Source: Streptomyces caniferus (lineage in GTDB: Bacteria; Actinomycetota; Actinomycetes; Streptomycetales; Streptomycetaceae). Taken from it: a stretch of 64,000 nucleotides of DNA. The notes below the pieces were generated by a model. The model was not told the origin of the DNA, did no database searches, and was given only the letters and a program-made list of their open reading frames with translations. Where the stretch lies: NCBI RefSeq assembly GCF_009811555.1, contig NZ_BLIN01000005.1:62001-126000 (forward strand). The letters run 5' to 3'. The first letter of the stretch is position 1. Each line of letters starts with the position of its first letter. Of the stretch, positions 54,037-61,795 are shown in pieces. The translations under genes and the position numbers were made by a program.

Positions 54037-54303
54037 CTGATCTCCCGGAGGATGCTGAGGAGGCTGCGGTCTTCGGGCCGTAAGAGGTGACCGACCGTCG
54101 AAGGGACGGCGGCCCGGCGATGGCGGCGCAAGCTCCGGCGCGGATCGCGGGCCCGCACCCCCCGAGGCCCCCCTCGGCCGGCGGGCACCTCCTGGAGCGG
54201 CGGAAGCCCGGAAAGGCCTCGGGCCATGCCCGTGGAGCTGGTGTCGGTCGGCAAGGGTCCTCCCTGTCCGCAGTCCGCCGTGATGCAGGAACCCGGAGAG
54301 ACG

Positions 54304-55293
54304 TCAGCTCCGGTACGGGTTCTCCGCATGCAGCGCCTTTTCGATGATCTCGCCGACGTCCGTGTCGGTGACGGTGGAGGGGAGCGCGAGGTCCAGCCTC
54401 TCGAAGAGCTGGCGCACTTCATCCACCGTGGGTTCGTCGCTGAGCGGCGCCGCGCGGTGCAGGTCGAGGGCGATCGCCTGTTCCCGGGCCTGGTGCAGCT
54501 CGGTGAGGTAGTAGTCGTACAGCGGACGCCCCCGGTCCACCAGGAGGTTGACCCGGCGCAGATCGTCCTGCGTGATGATCAGGCACGAGTCGGTGAGGTC
54601 GAACCGGAGGGTGGGGACCACGGAGGACAGATGGACGTCGATCTCCAGGACGTCCAGCCGCTGCTTGTGCCAGCAGGCGGCCAGGACGGTGGCGTACGAC
54701 TCCTTGCGGGTGCGCTCGGCGCTCCAGGTCCGCCGCTGCGCCGTATCCCCCTGCCCGCCGTCGAAGGTGCGCCGGAAGCGGGCGTACGCCTCACATGCCT
54801 GTGCGTCCGACGGGTTGACGATGTCGATCTTCATCGTGAGGGAGCGGCGCTGCTCCTGCGCCTTCCGTACGCACTCGGGGAGCGTGACGGCACGCAGATA
54901 CGTCCCGGTGCCGCCCTTGAACACCCAGCGGTCGGTCTCCTGACGAGCTTCGTCCAGAGCGCGCCGCACCTCGGTTCCGGACAACGACCGCACCATGGCG
55001 AGGTCTTCCAGCGCCTTCTGTGTGCCCGTCGTCGCCTCGCGGATGTCGGCTACCCGGCGCCGCCGTTCGGTGAGCGACCCGAAGACCAAGGCGGCCAGCA
55101 CCAGCAGGGTCGCACCGGAGGTGACATTGTCCGAGACGGCGTCGCTGAAGATGTCCATCAGGCCGACGACCATGGCGCCGGAGATGGCCACGACCCCGTC
55201 GAAGTGCCTGATGACCCAGGCCACCGCGGCCTCGATCCTATTCGCCGAAGACCGTCCTGGCACCTGTCCTGAAGATGTGTTTCTGCGCGCCAC
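54304..55293 (-). CDS. Two-helix membrane protein, unrecognised
   Basis: A 329-residue protein with two N-terminal transmembrane helices (FDGVVAISGAMVVGLMDIF and VTSGATLLVLAALVFGSL), then a basic turn (TERRRRVADI) and a large cytoplasmic domain. That domain contains VFKGGTGTYLRAVTLPE and KIDIVNPSDAQACEAYARF, which look like an enzyme or ligand fold I cannot name. Start GTG 55293 is chosen because GGGGGAGGAG lies nine bases upstream. It may act as a membrane sensor for the two genes downstream; this is inference from position only. Confidence 0.6.
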   Translation of the reverse strand: MARRNTSSGQVPGRSSANRIEAAVAWVIRHFDGVVAISGAMVVGLMDIFSDAVSDNVTSGATLLVLAALVFGSLTERRRRVADIREATTGTQKALEDLAMVRSLSGTEVRRALDEARQETDRWVFKGGTGTYLRAVTLPECVRKAQEQRRSLTMKIDIVNPSDAQACEAYARFRRTFDGGQGDTAQRRTWSAERTRKESYATVLAACWHKQRLDVLEIDVHLSSVVPTLRFDLTDSCLIITQDDLRRVNLLVDRGRPLYDYYLTELHQAREQAIALDLHRAAPLSDEPTVDEVRQLFERLDLALPSTVTDTDVGEIIEKALHAENPYRS

Positions 55294-55630
55294 TTGGCCC
55301 AACTCCTCCCCCGGGTACCGCAATCGTAGGAGCTGAACGGTACGGCCCGCCAGCGATTGTGATCTTTGAGGGGGACATCTGCGCCACCGGCGGAGACGAC
55401 AGGCGCCACTCGCGCCGTCCGCGTGCCTCCGGGCCGCTGCCAGGAACTTCGGGGCGTGCGGCCGCGGCCGGGCTCCGGCTCCCGGTGCACCCCACGGCGG
55501 TCCGGTGCGACACGGCGGGAGCGATGCGATCCCGTACGGCCCGGTGGGATCCCGCCGTGTGCCCGGTGCGGGAATCCCCGGGGCTCGCCTGCTCCGTACG
55601 GCAGACGTCCGGCGTGCACCCCCCTTTCTA
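55294..55630. other. Intergenic, 337 bases, nothing seen
   Basis: No gene supported. Between the membrane protein gene and the FAD monooxygenase gene, both on the minus strand. GC-rich, with no clear hairpin or operator. Confidence 0.45.
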
Positions 55631-56764
55631 TTACCGATAGTTGAGCTCAGCGAGCTCGGTCGCGAGCTTGGAGCGCAGACCCAGGTGACCGAGGAGCGGA
55701 AGCGCGATGTTGCGGGCGGTGCGGGCGATCACGCTGCGGGTCGTGGCTATCCGGGTCATCCGGTCGGTGAAGGCGACCACTCGCTCGGCCACCGGGCGGC
55801 GCTGCGCCTCGTAGCTCTCCAGGTTTCCGGTGACGAAGGCCCGACCGAGGGCGTAGCCGTCCTGGATACCGGTGTTCATCCCCTGGCCGCCCGCTGGACT
55901 GTGCACATGGGCGGCGTCTCCCGCGAGGAAGAGACGGCCGGTGCGGTAGTGGTCGGCCACCCGGTGGTGGACGCGGAAGCGGGAAGCCCAGACGAGACCG
56001 GTCACTCGGGCCTGACCGGGGGTGCGCTCGTCCAACACCTGCTGGACGAAGGCGAGAGTGGGCTCGGCGGGCGCCTCGTCCACCGTGGCGACGACGCGGT
56101 AGTGGCCGCCCGGGAGCGGGGCGACGACGGTGAGGCCGGCGGCGCCGAAGGTGAGGGACACCTCGCTGCGGCCCGGCACCCAGCCCATCACCACGTCGGC
56201 GAGGACGAACGACTCGGCGTACGCGCTGCCGGTGAACCCGATGCCCGACGCCTCCCGCACGGCGCTGTGCATGCCGTCGGCACCGACGGCATAGTCGGCG
56301 TGCAGGGTCTCCCCGCTGCTCATGGTGAGCGTCACACCCTCGTCGCCCTGGACCACGGCACCGACCTCGTAAGGCCGGTGCACCTCGCCCCCGAGGGTCC
56401 GCAGCCGGTCGAGCAACACGCTCTCGGTTTCGTACTGGGGAGCCATCAGGGTGTACGGGTACGGCGTGGGCAGGCGGTCGAACGGGACGGTGAGCAGCTT
56501 GCGGGAACCGTCGCGGACGGTGAACCGCGCCACCTGAACGCCGCGCCCGATCAGCTCCTGGGCAGCACCCAGCTCGTCGAGGACCTCGAGGGTGCGGGCG
56601 TGCACGACAGCGGCGCGGGAGGTGTTCGCGCCCTCCGGCAGCCGGTCCACGATGACGAAGTCGATGCCGGCGGAGGCGAGCGTGACCGCGAGCGCCAGCC
56701 CCGTCGGGCCGGCGCCGACGATGGCGACCTCTGTGCGGGCGGGGAGCGCGGCGGCGTTGTTCAT
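55631..56764 (-). CDS. FAD-dependent monooxygenase, class A flavoprotein
   Basis: A 377-residue group A flavoprotein hydroxylase. The FAD/NAD Rossmann motif is EVAIVGAGPTGLALAVTLAS. The DG motif is YAVGADGMHSAVREASG. The second FAD motif is RLFLAGDAAHVHSPAGGQGMNTG. These enzymes hydroxylate aromatic or polyketide-like substrates with NAD(P)H. The start is ATG 56764; a GTG two codons before lacks room for a ribosome site. Two 12-bp palindromes of one type lie in its promoter region, implying control by a dimeric repressor not encoded next to it. Confidence 0.92.
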   Translation of the reverse strand: MNNAAALPARTEVAIVGAGPTGLALAVTLASAGIDFVIVDRLPEGANTSRAAVVHARTLEVLDELGAAQELIGRGVQVARFTVRDGSRKLLTVPFDRLPTPYPYTLMAPQYETESVLLDRLRTLGGEVHRPYEVGAVVQGDEGVTLTMSSGETLHADYAVGADGMHSAVREASGIGFTGSAYAESFVLADVVMGWVPGRSEVSLTFGAAGLTVVAPLPGGHYRVVATVDEAPAEPTLAFVQQVLDERTPGQARVTGLVWASRFRVHHRVADHYRTGRLFLAGDAAHVHSPAGGQGMNTGIQDGYALGRAFVTGNLESYEAQRRPVAERVVAFTDRMTRIATTRSVIARTARNIALPLLGHLGLRSKLATELAELNYR

Positions 56765-56803
56765 GGTCACATCCCATGCTGTGGCGACAAGTCAGTCAAC
56801 GCT

Positions 56804-56815
56804 TGTTGGCCAACA
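56804..56815. promoter_or_regulatory. Palindrome TGTTGGCCAACA, operator 1
   Basis: A perfect 12-bp palindrome 40 bases upstream of the FAD monooxygenase start. It shares the pattern TGTnGGCCnACA with a second palindrome 55 bases further upstream. Confidence 0.6.
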
Positions 56816-56858
56816 CTTGTTGCCATACTGCTCCCGCTCGCCGTCAAAAGTCAACAGA

Positions 56859-56870
56859 TGTAGGCCTACA
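56859..56870. promoter_or_regulatory. Palindrome TGTAGGCCTACA, operator 2
   Basis: A perfect 12-bp palindrome, the sister of the site at 56804-56815. The interval contains minus-strand TTGACT/TTGACG and TATGGC elements. A repressor bound at both sites could bracket the promoter. Confidence 0.6.
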
Positions 56871-56927
56871 GGCGTTGACTCTCTGGTGCGACCACCGGCC
56901 GGACCGGGCCTGGCCGCCGCCAAACCC

Positions 56928-56969
56928 GAAGCGGTCCCCTCCGGGTCATGCTCCGGAGGGGACCGCTTC
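56928..56969 (-). terminator. Terminator after the gamma-glutamyltransferase gene
   Basis: Arms at 56928-56944 and 56953-56969 are perfectly complementary over 17 bases with an 8-base loop. It lies 18 bases past the stop of the gamma-glutamyltransferase gene. Confidence 0.85.
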
Positions 56970-56987
56970 GTCAGAACTCGTGGGGCT

Positions 56988-58829
56988 CTATCGGGAGTCG
57001 TTGAGCACCATGGCCGAACCGCCGCCTCGGCGCTTGGGTTCGGCCACCGCCGTGACCTTGCCCTGCGGCAGGAATTCCAGGGCAGCGACCGCCCCGATCT
57101 CCGGTGACGGGGTGAAGGCCTTCGGTGCGAGGACGAACCGGTGCCCCATGCCCTCCAGCTTCTTGCGTTCGGGCGAGTCGAGGAAGGCCGGTTCGGCTTC
57201 CGTAGCCGTCTGGTTCCGCTGCGACAGCCGCGGTGCGGCGACCGCCTCCGGCAGCGACATGCCGAGGTCCAGGCGGTTGACCAGGGTCTGCAGCACCGTA
57301 GTGATGATCGTGGCGCCACCCGGGGAACCGACCGCCATCATCGGCTTGCCGTCCCGTAGGACGATCGTCGGCGACATGCTGCTGCGCGGCCGCTTGCCGG
57401 GGCCCGGCAGGTTCGGGTCCGGCGTCCCCTTGGTGAGCGGAGCGAAGTCGAAGTCGGTCAGCTCATTGTTGAGGAGGAATCCGCGTCCGGGCACGGTGAT
57501 GGCCGAGCCACCGGTCTGCTCGATCGTCAGGGTGTAGGAGACGACATTGCCCCAGCGGTCCGAGGCCACCAGATGCGTGGTCGAAGGGCCTTCGTGCGGC
57601 TGCTTGTTGCCGGTCTTGAGGTCACAGCCGGCATCCGGATGGCGCGGGTCGGCGGGAGCCAGCGGGCTGGTCAGCGCCTTGTCGGAACGGATCAGACAGG
57701 CGCGTTCCTTGGCGAAATCCTTGGACAGCAGCGCCTTGGTGGGCACGTCCGAGAACGCGGGGTCGCCCACCCAGCGGTTGCGATCGGCGAAGGAGATCCG
57801 GCTGGCCTCCAGGTAGTGGTGGAGCGCCTCGGCCTTGTCCTTCTTGGAGAGGTGGAAGCTCCCCAGGATGTTCAGCGCCTCCCCCACCGTGGTGCCACCG
57901 GCCGAGGACGGCCCCATGGAGTAGACGTCCAGACCGTGGTAGGCGGTCCGGGTCGGTTCCCTGCGCTTGGCCGCGTAGTCGGCGAGATCGGCCGTCTTCA
58001 TGAGGCCGGGGCGGGCCTTGTGTTGGGCATTCGCGGCCATCGGCGGCTTCTGGACGGTCCGCACCACATCGCGCCCCACCGCTCCGTGGTAGAGCGCGTC
58101 GACGCCCTCACGGGCGAGCTGTCGATAGGTGCGGGCCAGATCGGGGTTGCGGAATCGGGAGCCGACCACCGGGAGTTTGCCCTGGGGCAGGAACAGGTCC
58201 GTAGTGGACTTGAAGTCCCGGAACCGCTTCTCGTTCATGGCCGTCTGGGCCCGGAACTCGTCGTTGACCACGAAGCCGTCGTCGGCGATCCGGGTGGCCG
58301 GGCGCAGGGCCTTGGCCAGGGAGACCGTGCCCCAGTCCTTGAGCGCCTTCTGCCACGTCGCCGGCGTGCCAGGGACACCGACGGACAGGCCCGAATTGAT
58401 CGCGTCCTCAGTGGGGAGCGGCTTGCCCGAACGGTCGAGGAACGAGTCCGCGCGCATGCTGCGCGGAGCGGTCTCCCGGCCGTCGAGGGTGTGCACCTTC
58501 TTGGTCTTGGCGTCGTAGAAGACCATGTAGCCACCTCCGCCCACCCCGGCCGAGTAGGGCTCGACCACGCCGAGCGCGGAGGCGGTCGCCACGGCCGCGT
58601 CCACCGCGTTGCCTCCCTTGCGCAACACCTCGAGCCCGGCCCGGGAGGCGTACGGGTTGACGCTGGAGACCGCGCCACCACTGCCGGTGGCCACCGCCTT
58701 CTTCGCGGGCGGCCGCTCCTTAGCGTCGGCGGCCGACGGGGCGCTGTTGACCTGGCACGAGGTGGCCAGCAGGGAAAGACTGAGCGCAGCCGCTGATGCG
58801 ACGACGACAGCGGCACGACGGACAGCCAT
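56988..58829 (-). CDS. ggt: Gamma-glutamyltransferase, lipoprotein form
   Basis: A 613-residue Ntn-hydrolase. The N-terminal lipobox is LLATSC. The catalytic threonine, new N-terminus of the small subunit after self-cleavage, is the first T of GPSTTHLVASD near residue 417. Substrate-binding motifs GGGGYMVFYD, RETAPRSM and GSPGGATI are present, and SSMSPTIVL matches the usual oxyanion/glutamyl region. It transfers or hydrolyses the gamma-glutamyl group of glutathione-like peptides outside the cell. Start ATG 58829; a strong terminator follows. Confidence 0.95.
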   Translation of the reverse strand: MAVRRAAVVVASAAALSLSLLATSCQVNSAPSAADAKERPPAKKAVATGSGGAVSSVNPYASRAGLEVLRKGGNAVDAAVATASALGVVEPYSAGVGGGGYMVFYDAKTKKVHTLDGRETAPRSMRADSFLDRSGKPLPTEDAINSGLSVGVPGTPATWQKALKDWGTVSLAKALRPATRIADDGFVVNDEFRAQTAMNEKRFRDFKSTTDLFLPQGKLPVVGSRFRNPDLARTYRQLAREGVDALYHGAVGRDVVRTVQKPPMAANAQHKARPGLMKTADLADYAAKRREPTRTAYHGLDVYSMGPSSAGGTTVGEALNILGSFHLSKKDKAEALHHYLEASRISFADRNRWVGDPAFSDVPTKALLSKDFAKERACLIRSDKALTSPLAPADPRHPDAGCDLKTGNKQPHEGPSTTHLVASDRWGNVVSYTLTIEQTGGSAITVPGRGFLLNNELTDFDFAPLTKGTPDPNLPGPGKRPRSSMSPTIVLRDGKPMMAVGSPGGATIITTVLQTLVNRLDLGMSLPEAVAAPRLSQRNQTATEAEPAFLDSPERKKLEGMGHRFVLAPKAFTPSPEIGAVAALEFLPQGKVTAVAEPKRRGGGSAMVLNDSR

Positions 58830-59142
58830 AGGGCCTCCACGACTTCACTGTGATGATTGCGAGGGATTCCCGAAACCCTGGCACCGCTCGCACAGGGGAT
58901 CAACGCTGAGCTGCAAGGTTTGTGCGAGATCTGAGGTTTCCGTCCAGTAACCAGTCCGGAGGCTCCAGGCCCATGGAAGCGGTTCCGGGGGCATGGCGGC
59001 GCCCGCGCACGCGGCGGATAGCGGCGATTGCGCCCCACGCATGTGCCGGAAAGCGACGATTGACGTGTGCGCCCCGCGCGCCCGGCGGAACGACGAGGAG
59101 TGAGCAGCGGATCGAACCATCGCCGCCACCGCCACAAACACC

Positions 59143-59178
59143 AGTCCCCGGCTGGACGGGGGAGACCAGCCGGGGACT
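59143..59178. terminator. Strong hairpin in the ggt upstream region
   Basis: AGTCCCCGGCTGG (59143-59155) and CCAGCCGGGGACT (59166-59178) form a perfect 13-bp stem with a 10-base loop. It lies about 210 bases past the PPOX gene stop, so it may terminate that transcript or mark a small RNA end. Confidence 0.55.
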
Positions 59179-59268
59179 ACAGGTCGTGTGCCCCGCGCAT
59201 CACAGTCGAAACGCGCCGGCTCGATCAATGTGCGCGCCCGCGCGAGCCCCTCACCGGAACACACCTGC

Positions 59269-59335
59269 CCACGCGGGTCCACACCGGTCCACGCGGGTCT
59301 ATTCGGCGCCCGCACGGGTCTACTCGGTGCGGGTC
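59269..59335. repeat. Imperfect tandem repeats, about 20-bp period
   Basis: CCACGCGGGTC occurs at 59269-59279 and 59289-59299. GGGTCTAtTCGGcGC (59295-59309) recurs as GGGTCTAcTCGGtGC (59316-59330). The spacing is 20-21 bases, two DNA turns, suggesting a protein-binding array. Confidence 0.5.
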
Positions 59336-59386
59336 ATGCCAGGGCCCCTCGCCCCGCACCCCGCTCCCCGCTCCCCTGAGGGCTGC

Positions 59387-59818
59387 TCAGGTGGCGCGCC
59401 ACCCCGACCAACGGCAGACCGCGATTTCCACCACCGGCCCGTCCGGCGGACGGTCGGCGTACTGCTGCCCGTACTTCCGCACGAGCAGATCCACGTACCG
59501 CGCCGACACCGCCGACTCCTCGGCCGGTGGCAGCACTACGGCGGTGCCGTCCGCCCGCGCCCACCACAGACGGTCCCAGTCCTCCTCATAACCGTCGACG
59601 AGGAGACACACCTCTTCATGGACACGAATGTTGGCCAGCCGCTTCAACCGCACCGACTGCTTCGGCTTGTGGTCCACGGCGAAGACCACGGTGTCACCGG
59701 TGAGGGCGAAGACCGCGGGGACCAGGTGCGGGCGGCCGGAGGCGTCGACGGTCGCGAGCCGGGCGATCCGGGCCCGGGCGAAGTGCTCCCGGGCCCGGCC
59801 GCTCGTCATCCTCGGCAC
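59387..59818 (-). CDS. PPOX-class F420-dependent oxidoreductase
   Basis: A 143-residue split-barrel flavin/F420-binding protein of the TIGR03668 type. The features are ARLATVDASGRPHLVPAVF, DHKPKQSVRLKRLANI and WWARADGTAVV. It likely uses coenzyme F420 to reduce a small compound. It starts 16 bases after the LLM oxidoreductase gene, so the two form an operon of F420-linked enzymes. The start is GTG 59818 or the ATG three codons later, which has GAGG closer by. Confidence 0.85.
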   Translation of the reverse strand: MPRMTSGRAREHFARARIARLATVDASGRPHLVPAVFALTGDTVVFAVDHKPKQSVRLKRLANIRVHEEVCLLVDGYEEDWDRLWWARADGTAVVLPPAEESAVSARYVDLLVRKYGQQYADRPPDGPVVEIAVCRWSGWRAT

Positions 59819-59834
59819 TGCGGAACCCGTCGGC

Positions 59835-60659
59835 TCACCGGAAGCGCTGCGCGACGTCGGCGAGCTCGTCCAGGTAGGACAGCGTCTCGGCCTCCGGCAT
59901 CGTGGGCAGGTAGAGCAACAGCCGCTCCACGTCGAGCTGGGTGTACTGCTCGACGATCTCGGGATCCTTCGACACCGCGTAGACGGTCACCGGTACGTCC
60001 CGCCCCGCGATGCTCCGCATGCGGTCGATCTTCGGCCCCAGCTCCTGGGGCGGCAGACTGTTGGCCAGCCAGGCGTCGCCGAAGGCGGCCACCCGCTCGA
60101 AGGCTGCCTCCCCGCCGCCCACGTAGACGGGCGGGTGGGGGCGCTGAACCGGCTTCGGCCACGAATAGACGGGGTCGAAGTCGACGAACTCCCCATGGAA
60201 CTCGGCCTTCTCCTTCGTCCACAGCTCACGCATCGCCCGCAGCCGTTCGTCGACGAGGCGGCCCCGGGTGCGCGGGTCCGTACCGTGGTTCTCCATCTCC
60301 TCCTTGTTCCACCCGACGCCGATCCCGAAGACGGCCCGCCCGCCGGAGACCAGGTCCAAGGAGGCCACCTCCTTGGCCGTGATGATCGGGTCCCGCTGGG
60401 CCACCAGCGCAATGCCGGTGCCCAGCAGGATCCGCTCGGTCACGGAAGCGGCCGCGCTGAGCGCGACGAACGGATCGAGGGTGCGGTAGTAGATCTCCGG
60501 CAGCTCGCCGCCGGCCGGGTAGGGCGAGCGGCGGTCCACCGGGATGTGGGTGTGCTCGGCGATGAGCAGGGAATCGAGCCCTCGCTGCTCGACGGCGCGC
60601 CCGAGTGGGGCGGACGCGATGCCCTGGTCGGTGATGAAGGTGGCCACACCGAACTTCAC
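59835..60659 (-). CDS. LLM class F420-dependent oxidoreductase
   Basis: A 274-residue luciferase-like (beta/alpha)8 protein. The motifs KFGVATFITDQG, LLIAEHTHIP, LLGTGIALVAQRDPIITAKE and GIGVGWNKEEMENHG are those of F420-dependent LLM enzymes. It probably reduces or oxidises a small carbonyl or heterocyclic substrate. Start GTG 60659 has GGGAG six bases upstream. It is the first gene of an operon with the PPOX-class gene. Confidence 0.92.
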   Translation of the reverse strand: MKFGVATFITDQGIASAPLGRAVEQRGLDSLLIAEHTHIPVDRRSPYPAGGELPEIYYRTLDPFVALSAAASVTERILLGTGIALVAQRDPIITAKEVASLDLVSGGRAVFGIGVGWNKEEMENHGTDPRTRGRLVDERLRAMRELWTKEKAEFHGEFVDFDPVYSWPKPVQRPHPPVYVGGGEAAFERVAAFGDAWLANSLPPQELGPKIDRMRSIAGRDVPVTVYAVSKDPEIVEQYTQLDVERLLLYLPTMPEAETLSYLDELADVAQRFR

Positions 60660-61027
60660 AACGGCTCCCTCGGCTTCGGGTTTCCCGGAAGCGCAGGTTC
60701 GCACGTACGCGAGAACAGGATTCGCACGTACATGAGCCCGCACCTCCGCGGCGCGCAGGTGAGCCCGCACGTCCGCGGCCATATGCAGGTACCCCGATCG
60801 CCTCCGGCACAACAACCTGTACGGCCGACCGAGCGATGTGTCCTCCGGGTGGCCCGCGTGACGCGCATCGTGAGCCTTCCGACCGCCCGGCGCCTTCTAT
60901 GTGACGACCTGACAGGATCCGCTTCGACGCCCCCTATCCAGTCGGTACGGCACGCCACTCGAACGCCTCCGCGCACCTCTGCCGCATGGAAGGACGGGTC
61001 AGGCCCCCGCGGGGCCCAGCAAGCTGC
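60660..61027. other. Intergenic with direct repeats
   Basis: No gene supported. The 81 bases at 60698-60778 hold two pairs of direct repeats that lie just upstream of the LLM oxidoreductase gene. The remainder shows nothing clear. Confidence 0.5.
60698..60778. repeat. Direct-repeat cluster upstream of the LLM gene
   Basis: TTCGCACGTAC occurs at 60698-60708 and 60721-60731. TGAGCCCGCACCTCCGCGG (60733-60751) recurs with one mismatch at 60760-60778. The ordered spacing (23 and 27 bases) suggests an operator array. Confidence 0.55.
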
Positions 61028-61528
61028 TCAGTCCTCGCCGACTTGCAGGAGCGAGACGACGAATCCGCCTCCGCGGCCGGCGACTACGCCGTCGAAGGTG
61101 TGCCTGGTGACCGGATTCCATGCCCGTCCGTTCTCCCAGGGAGAGTCGATGTTGGAGAACCATTCCGACCCCGGGCCCAGGATCGACATCACCTTCGTCG
61201 CAGCCTGCCGCGCGTGGGCGCGGTCGCGCCACGGGTGCCCGGGGAACACCAGGCTGTCGGTCGAGAGGCTGACCATCAGCCCGGCTGCTGTGTCACGCGT
61301 GACCGGGCGGAGCGCCGACTCGATCTCCCCGAGCGTGGTCGGTCCGGTGGCGCCTCTTACCGCCTCGTGAGCCCAGTCGGCTTCGGCGGCCTTCGCGAGG
61401 TCGTGCACATGGTGCGCGAGGTCAGCTCCCGCACTCCAGCACCAGCGCGAGTACACGCTCTCCTCACCGGCCAGGGAGGAGAGGAGCGCTTCGAGGAGAG
61501 CGGCATCGTCCGTGGCAACATCGTCCAT
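61028..61528 (-). CDS. Hypothetical protein
   Basis: A 166-residue soluble protein. The first part is helical and acidic (LEALLSSLAGEESVYSRWCW) and the rest alternates helix and strand, ending in GRGGGFVVSLLQVGED. No family recognised. Start ATG 61528 has GAGG about nine bases upstream. It is a single gene, divergent from tap. Confidence 0.6.
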   Translation of the reverse strand: MDDVATDDAALLEALLSSLAGEESVYSRWCWSAGADLAHHVHDLAKAAEADWAHEAVRGATGPTTLGEIESALRPVTRDTAAGLMVSLSTDSLVFPGHPWRDRAHARQAATKVMSILGPGSEWFSNIDSPWENGRAWNPVTRHTFDGVVAGRGGGFVVSLLQVGED

Positions 61529-61734
61529 GGCTGCATCCTCGCAGGGACCGGTGTGAGCGAGAGCTTGCGGACGCCCCACCTCGGCTCATCGGCGATCCCC
61601 GCGTTCAGGGACGGCGGCTGACGTCGACTCACGTGCCCCGAGATCTCCGAGACTGCCCGGATCGCAAAGACAGGACAGGGAGGGCGAGGGCTCCGCACGG
61701 GTCGATGCGCCTCACCGGCCGACCGACGCTCATT

Positions 61735-61770
61735 GGATAAAATTACGGTTAAATTCAAGGCTAAATTGTG
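61735..61770. repeat. Three AT-rich 12-bp direct repeats upstream of tap
   Basis: GGATAAAATTAC, GGTTAAATTCAA and GGCTAAATTGTG follow one another without gaps and share GGnTAAAnTT. This is an isolated AT-rich block in very GC-rich DNA, 26 bases before the tap start. It could bind Tap itself or serve as promoter/operator. Confidence 0.75.
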
Positions 61771-61795
61771 CTAGCTTCGGGGGCGGAGGTAAAGC

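Larger units (their letters stand above)
58830..59386. other. Intergenic, 557 bases with hairpin and repeats
   Basis: No gene supported. It contains a 13-bp perfect hairpin (59143-59178) and short tandem-like repeats (59269-59335). Both flanking genes are on the minus strand, so the region holds the gamma-glutamyltransferase promoter and the end of the PPOX gene transcript. Confidence 0.5.

Noticed and set aside
58845-59315. Minus-strand frame upstream of gamma-glutamyltransferase
   Set aside because: Composition is not protein-like, and it covers the hairpin and repeats. No start context supports it.
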